From contig JAFAUA010000275.1 in NCBI GenBank assembly GCA_019243595.1, positions 1 through 5,044 on the forward strand: DNA of 5,044 bases, written 5' to 3'. This document shows positions 4,612 through 5,044 of this stretch, one piece after another; position 1 is the stretch's first letter; the number at the start of each line of letters is the position of its first letter. The notes beneath the pieces are model-generated. The model saw only the letters and a program-made list of their open reading frames with translations. It had not been told where the DNA came from and made no database searches. Source of the stretch: Acidimicrobiia bacterium (GTDB lineage: Bacteria; Actinomycetota; Acidimicrobiia; Acidimicrobiales; AC-14). The position numbers were made by a program, and so were the translations under genes.

Positions 4612-5000
4612 TGGCCACCAAGGAAGAGATCCTCGATTCCATCGCCAACATGACGGTCCTCGAGCTGAGCCAGCTGCTCAAGGATTTCGAAGAGAAGTTC
4701 GGCGTCACCGCTGCGGCACCCGTCGCGGTTGCGGCTCCCGGTGCGGCAGCGCCTGCGGGCGGCGGTGACGGCGGCGGTGCCGAGGAACAGGACGAGTTCG
4801 ACGTCATCCTCGCCGCCGCGGGCGACAAGAAGATCCAGGTCATCAAGGAGGTGCGGGCCCTCACCAGCCTGGGCCTGAAGGAAGCCAAGGACCTGGTCGA
4901 CAACGCGCCCAAGCCCGTCCTCGAGAAGGCGTCCAAGGAGGACGCCGAGAAGGCCAAGGCCCAACTCGAGGGCGCCGGCGCCACCGTCGAACTGAAGTAA
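4611..5000 (+). CDS. rplL: 50S ribosomal protein L7/L12
   Basis: L7/L12 is the multicopy stalk protein that recruits EF-Tu, EF-G and other translational GTPases and stimulates their GTP hydrolysis. The 129-residue protein is of normal length. The N-terminal dimerisation and L10-binding domain is residues 1-31 ([20 protein letters not shown]). The flexible hinge is an Ala/Gly/Pro-rich stretch at 32-59, slightly long and ending [11 protein letters not shown]. The C-terminal factor-binding domain is 60-129, with [20 protein letters not shown] (61-80) and the hallmark [20 protein letters not shown] (84-103). The start ATG shares its A with the rplJ TAA stop (TAATG) and is preceded by a strong Shine-Dalgarno. 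The tight junction differs from the longer rplJ-rplL spacer of E. coli and suggests coupling plus independent loading. Confidence 0.98.
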   Translation: MATKEEILDSIANMTVLELSQLLKDFEEKFGVTAAAPVAVAAPGAAAPAGGGDGGGAEEQDEFDVILAAAGDKKIQVIKEVRALTSLGLKEAKDLVDNAPKPVLEKASKEDAEKAKAQLEGAGATVELK

Positions 5001-5023
5001 CTGCATCGTTCTGGTGACGATTT

Positions 5024-5040
5024 ACGGCCGTAATGGCCGT
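5024..5040 (+). terminator. Inverted repeat after rplL, possible attenuator or processing hairpin
   Basis: ACGGCC (5024-5029) and GGCCGT (5035-5040) form a perfect 6-bp stem around a GTAAT loop, 23 nt after the rplL stop. The window ends 4 nt later, so a following T-run cannot be judged. In related operons a partial terminator or RNase site between rplL and rpoB adjusts the ribosomal protein to polymerase ratio. That function is inferred. Confidence 0.4.
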
Positions 5041-5044
5041 CGAT

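Overview
The window is a high-GC translation and transcription locus of the tuf–secE–nusG–rplKAJL type. Everything recognisable lies on the + strand. The GC-rich wobble positions, the frequent GTG starts, the long acidic N-terminal extension on NusG and the tRNA-Trp directly before secE all suggest an actinobacterium. A deep-branching one such as an Acidimicrobiia-like lineage is possible, but that is an inference from gene style and not a phylogenetic placement.

Layout: the 3' end of tuf (EF-Tu) is at 1-147 and rpmG (L33) at 157-321. A two-gene ECF sigma / zinc anti-sigma cassette follows (354-920 and 910-1260, overlapping by 11 nt). Then come tRNA-Trp(CCA) at 1303-1376, secE 1409-1708, nusG 1712-2551, rplK 2569-2994, rplA 2994-3716, a 109-nt structured leader at 3717-3825 that probably acts as the L10 autoregulatory leader, rplJ 3826-4611 and rplL 4611-5000. 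An inverted repeat sits at 5024-5040, after rplL, and the window ends inside this intergenic region; rpoB would be expected next. Genes are tightly packed, with stop/start overlaps at sigma/anti-sigma, rplK/rplA and rplJ/rplL. The only gaps longer than about 100 nt are anti-sigma to secE, which holds the tRNA, and rplA to rplJ, which holds the leader.

Functionally, EF-Tu, L33, tRNA-Trp, L11, L1, L10 and L7/L12 supply translation, chiefly the GTPase-associated centre and both ribosomal stalks. NusG couples transcription to translation and SecE anchors the Sec translocon. The part that is not standard is the ECF sigma factor and its ZAS-type anti-sigma sitting between rpmG and trnW.

Other departures from the textbook are an acidic, repeat-built tail of about 84 residues on L10 with no Lys or Arg, an L33 with three of the four zinc-ribbon cysteines, substitutions in the L11 proline loop where thiopeptides bind, and a pre-tRNA leader complementary to the tRNA T-arm. 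I see no mobile element, CRISPR array or new multi-gene system. The sigma/anti-sigma cassette and the L10 tail are the items most worth following up.
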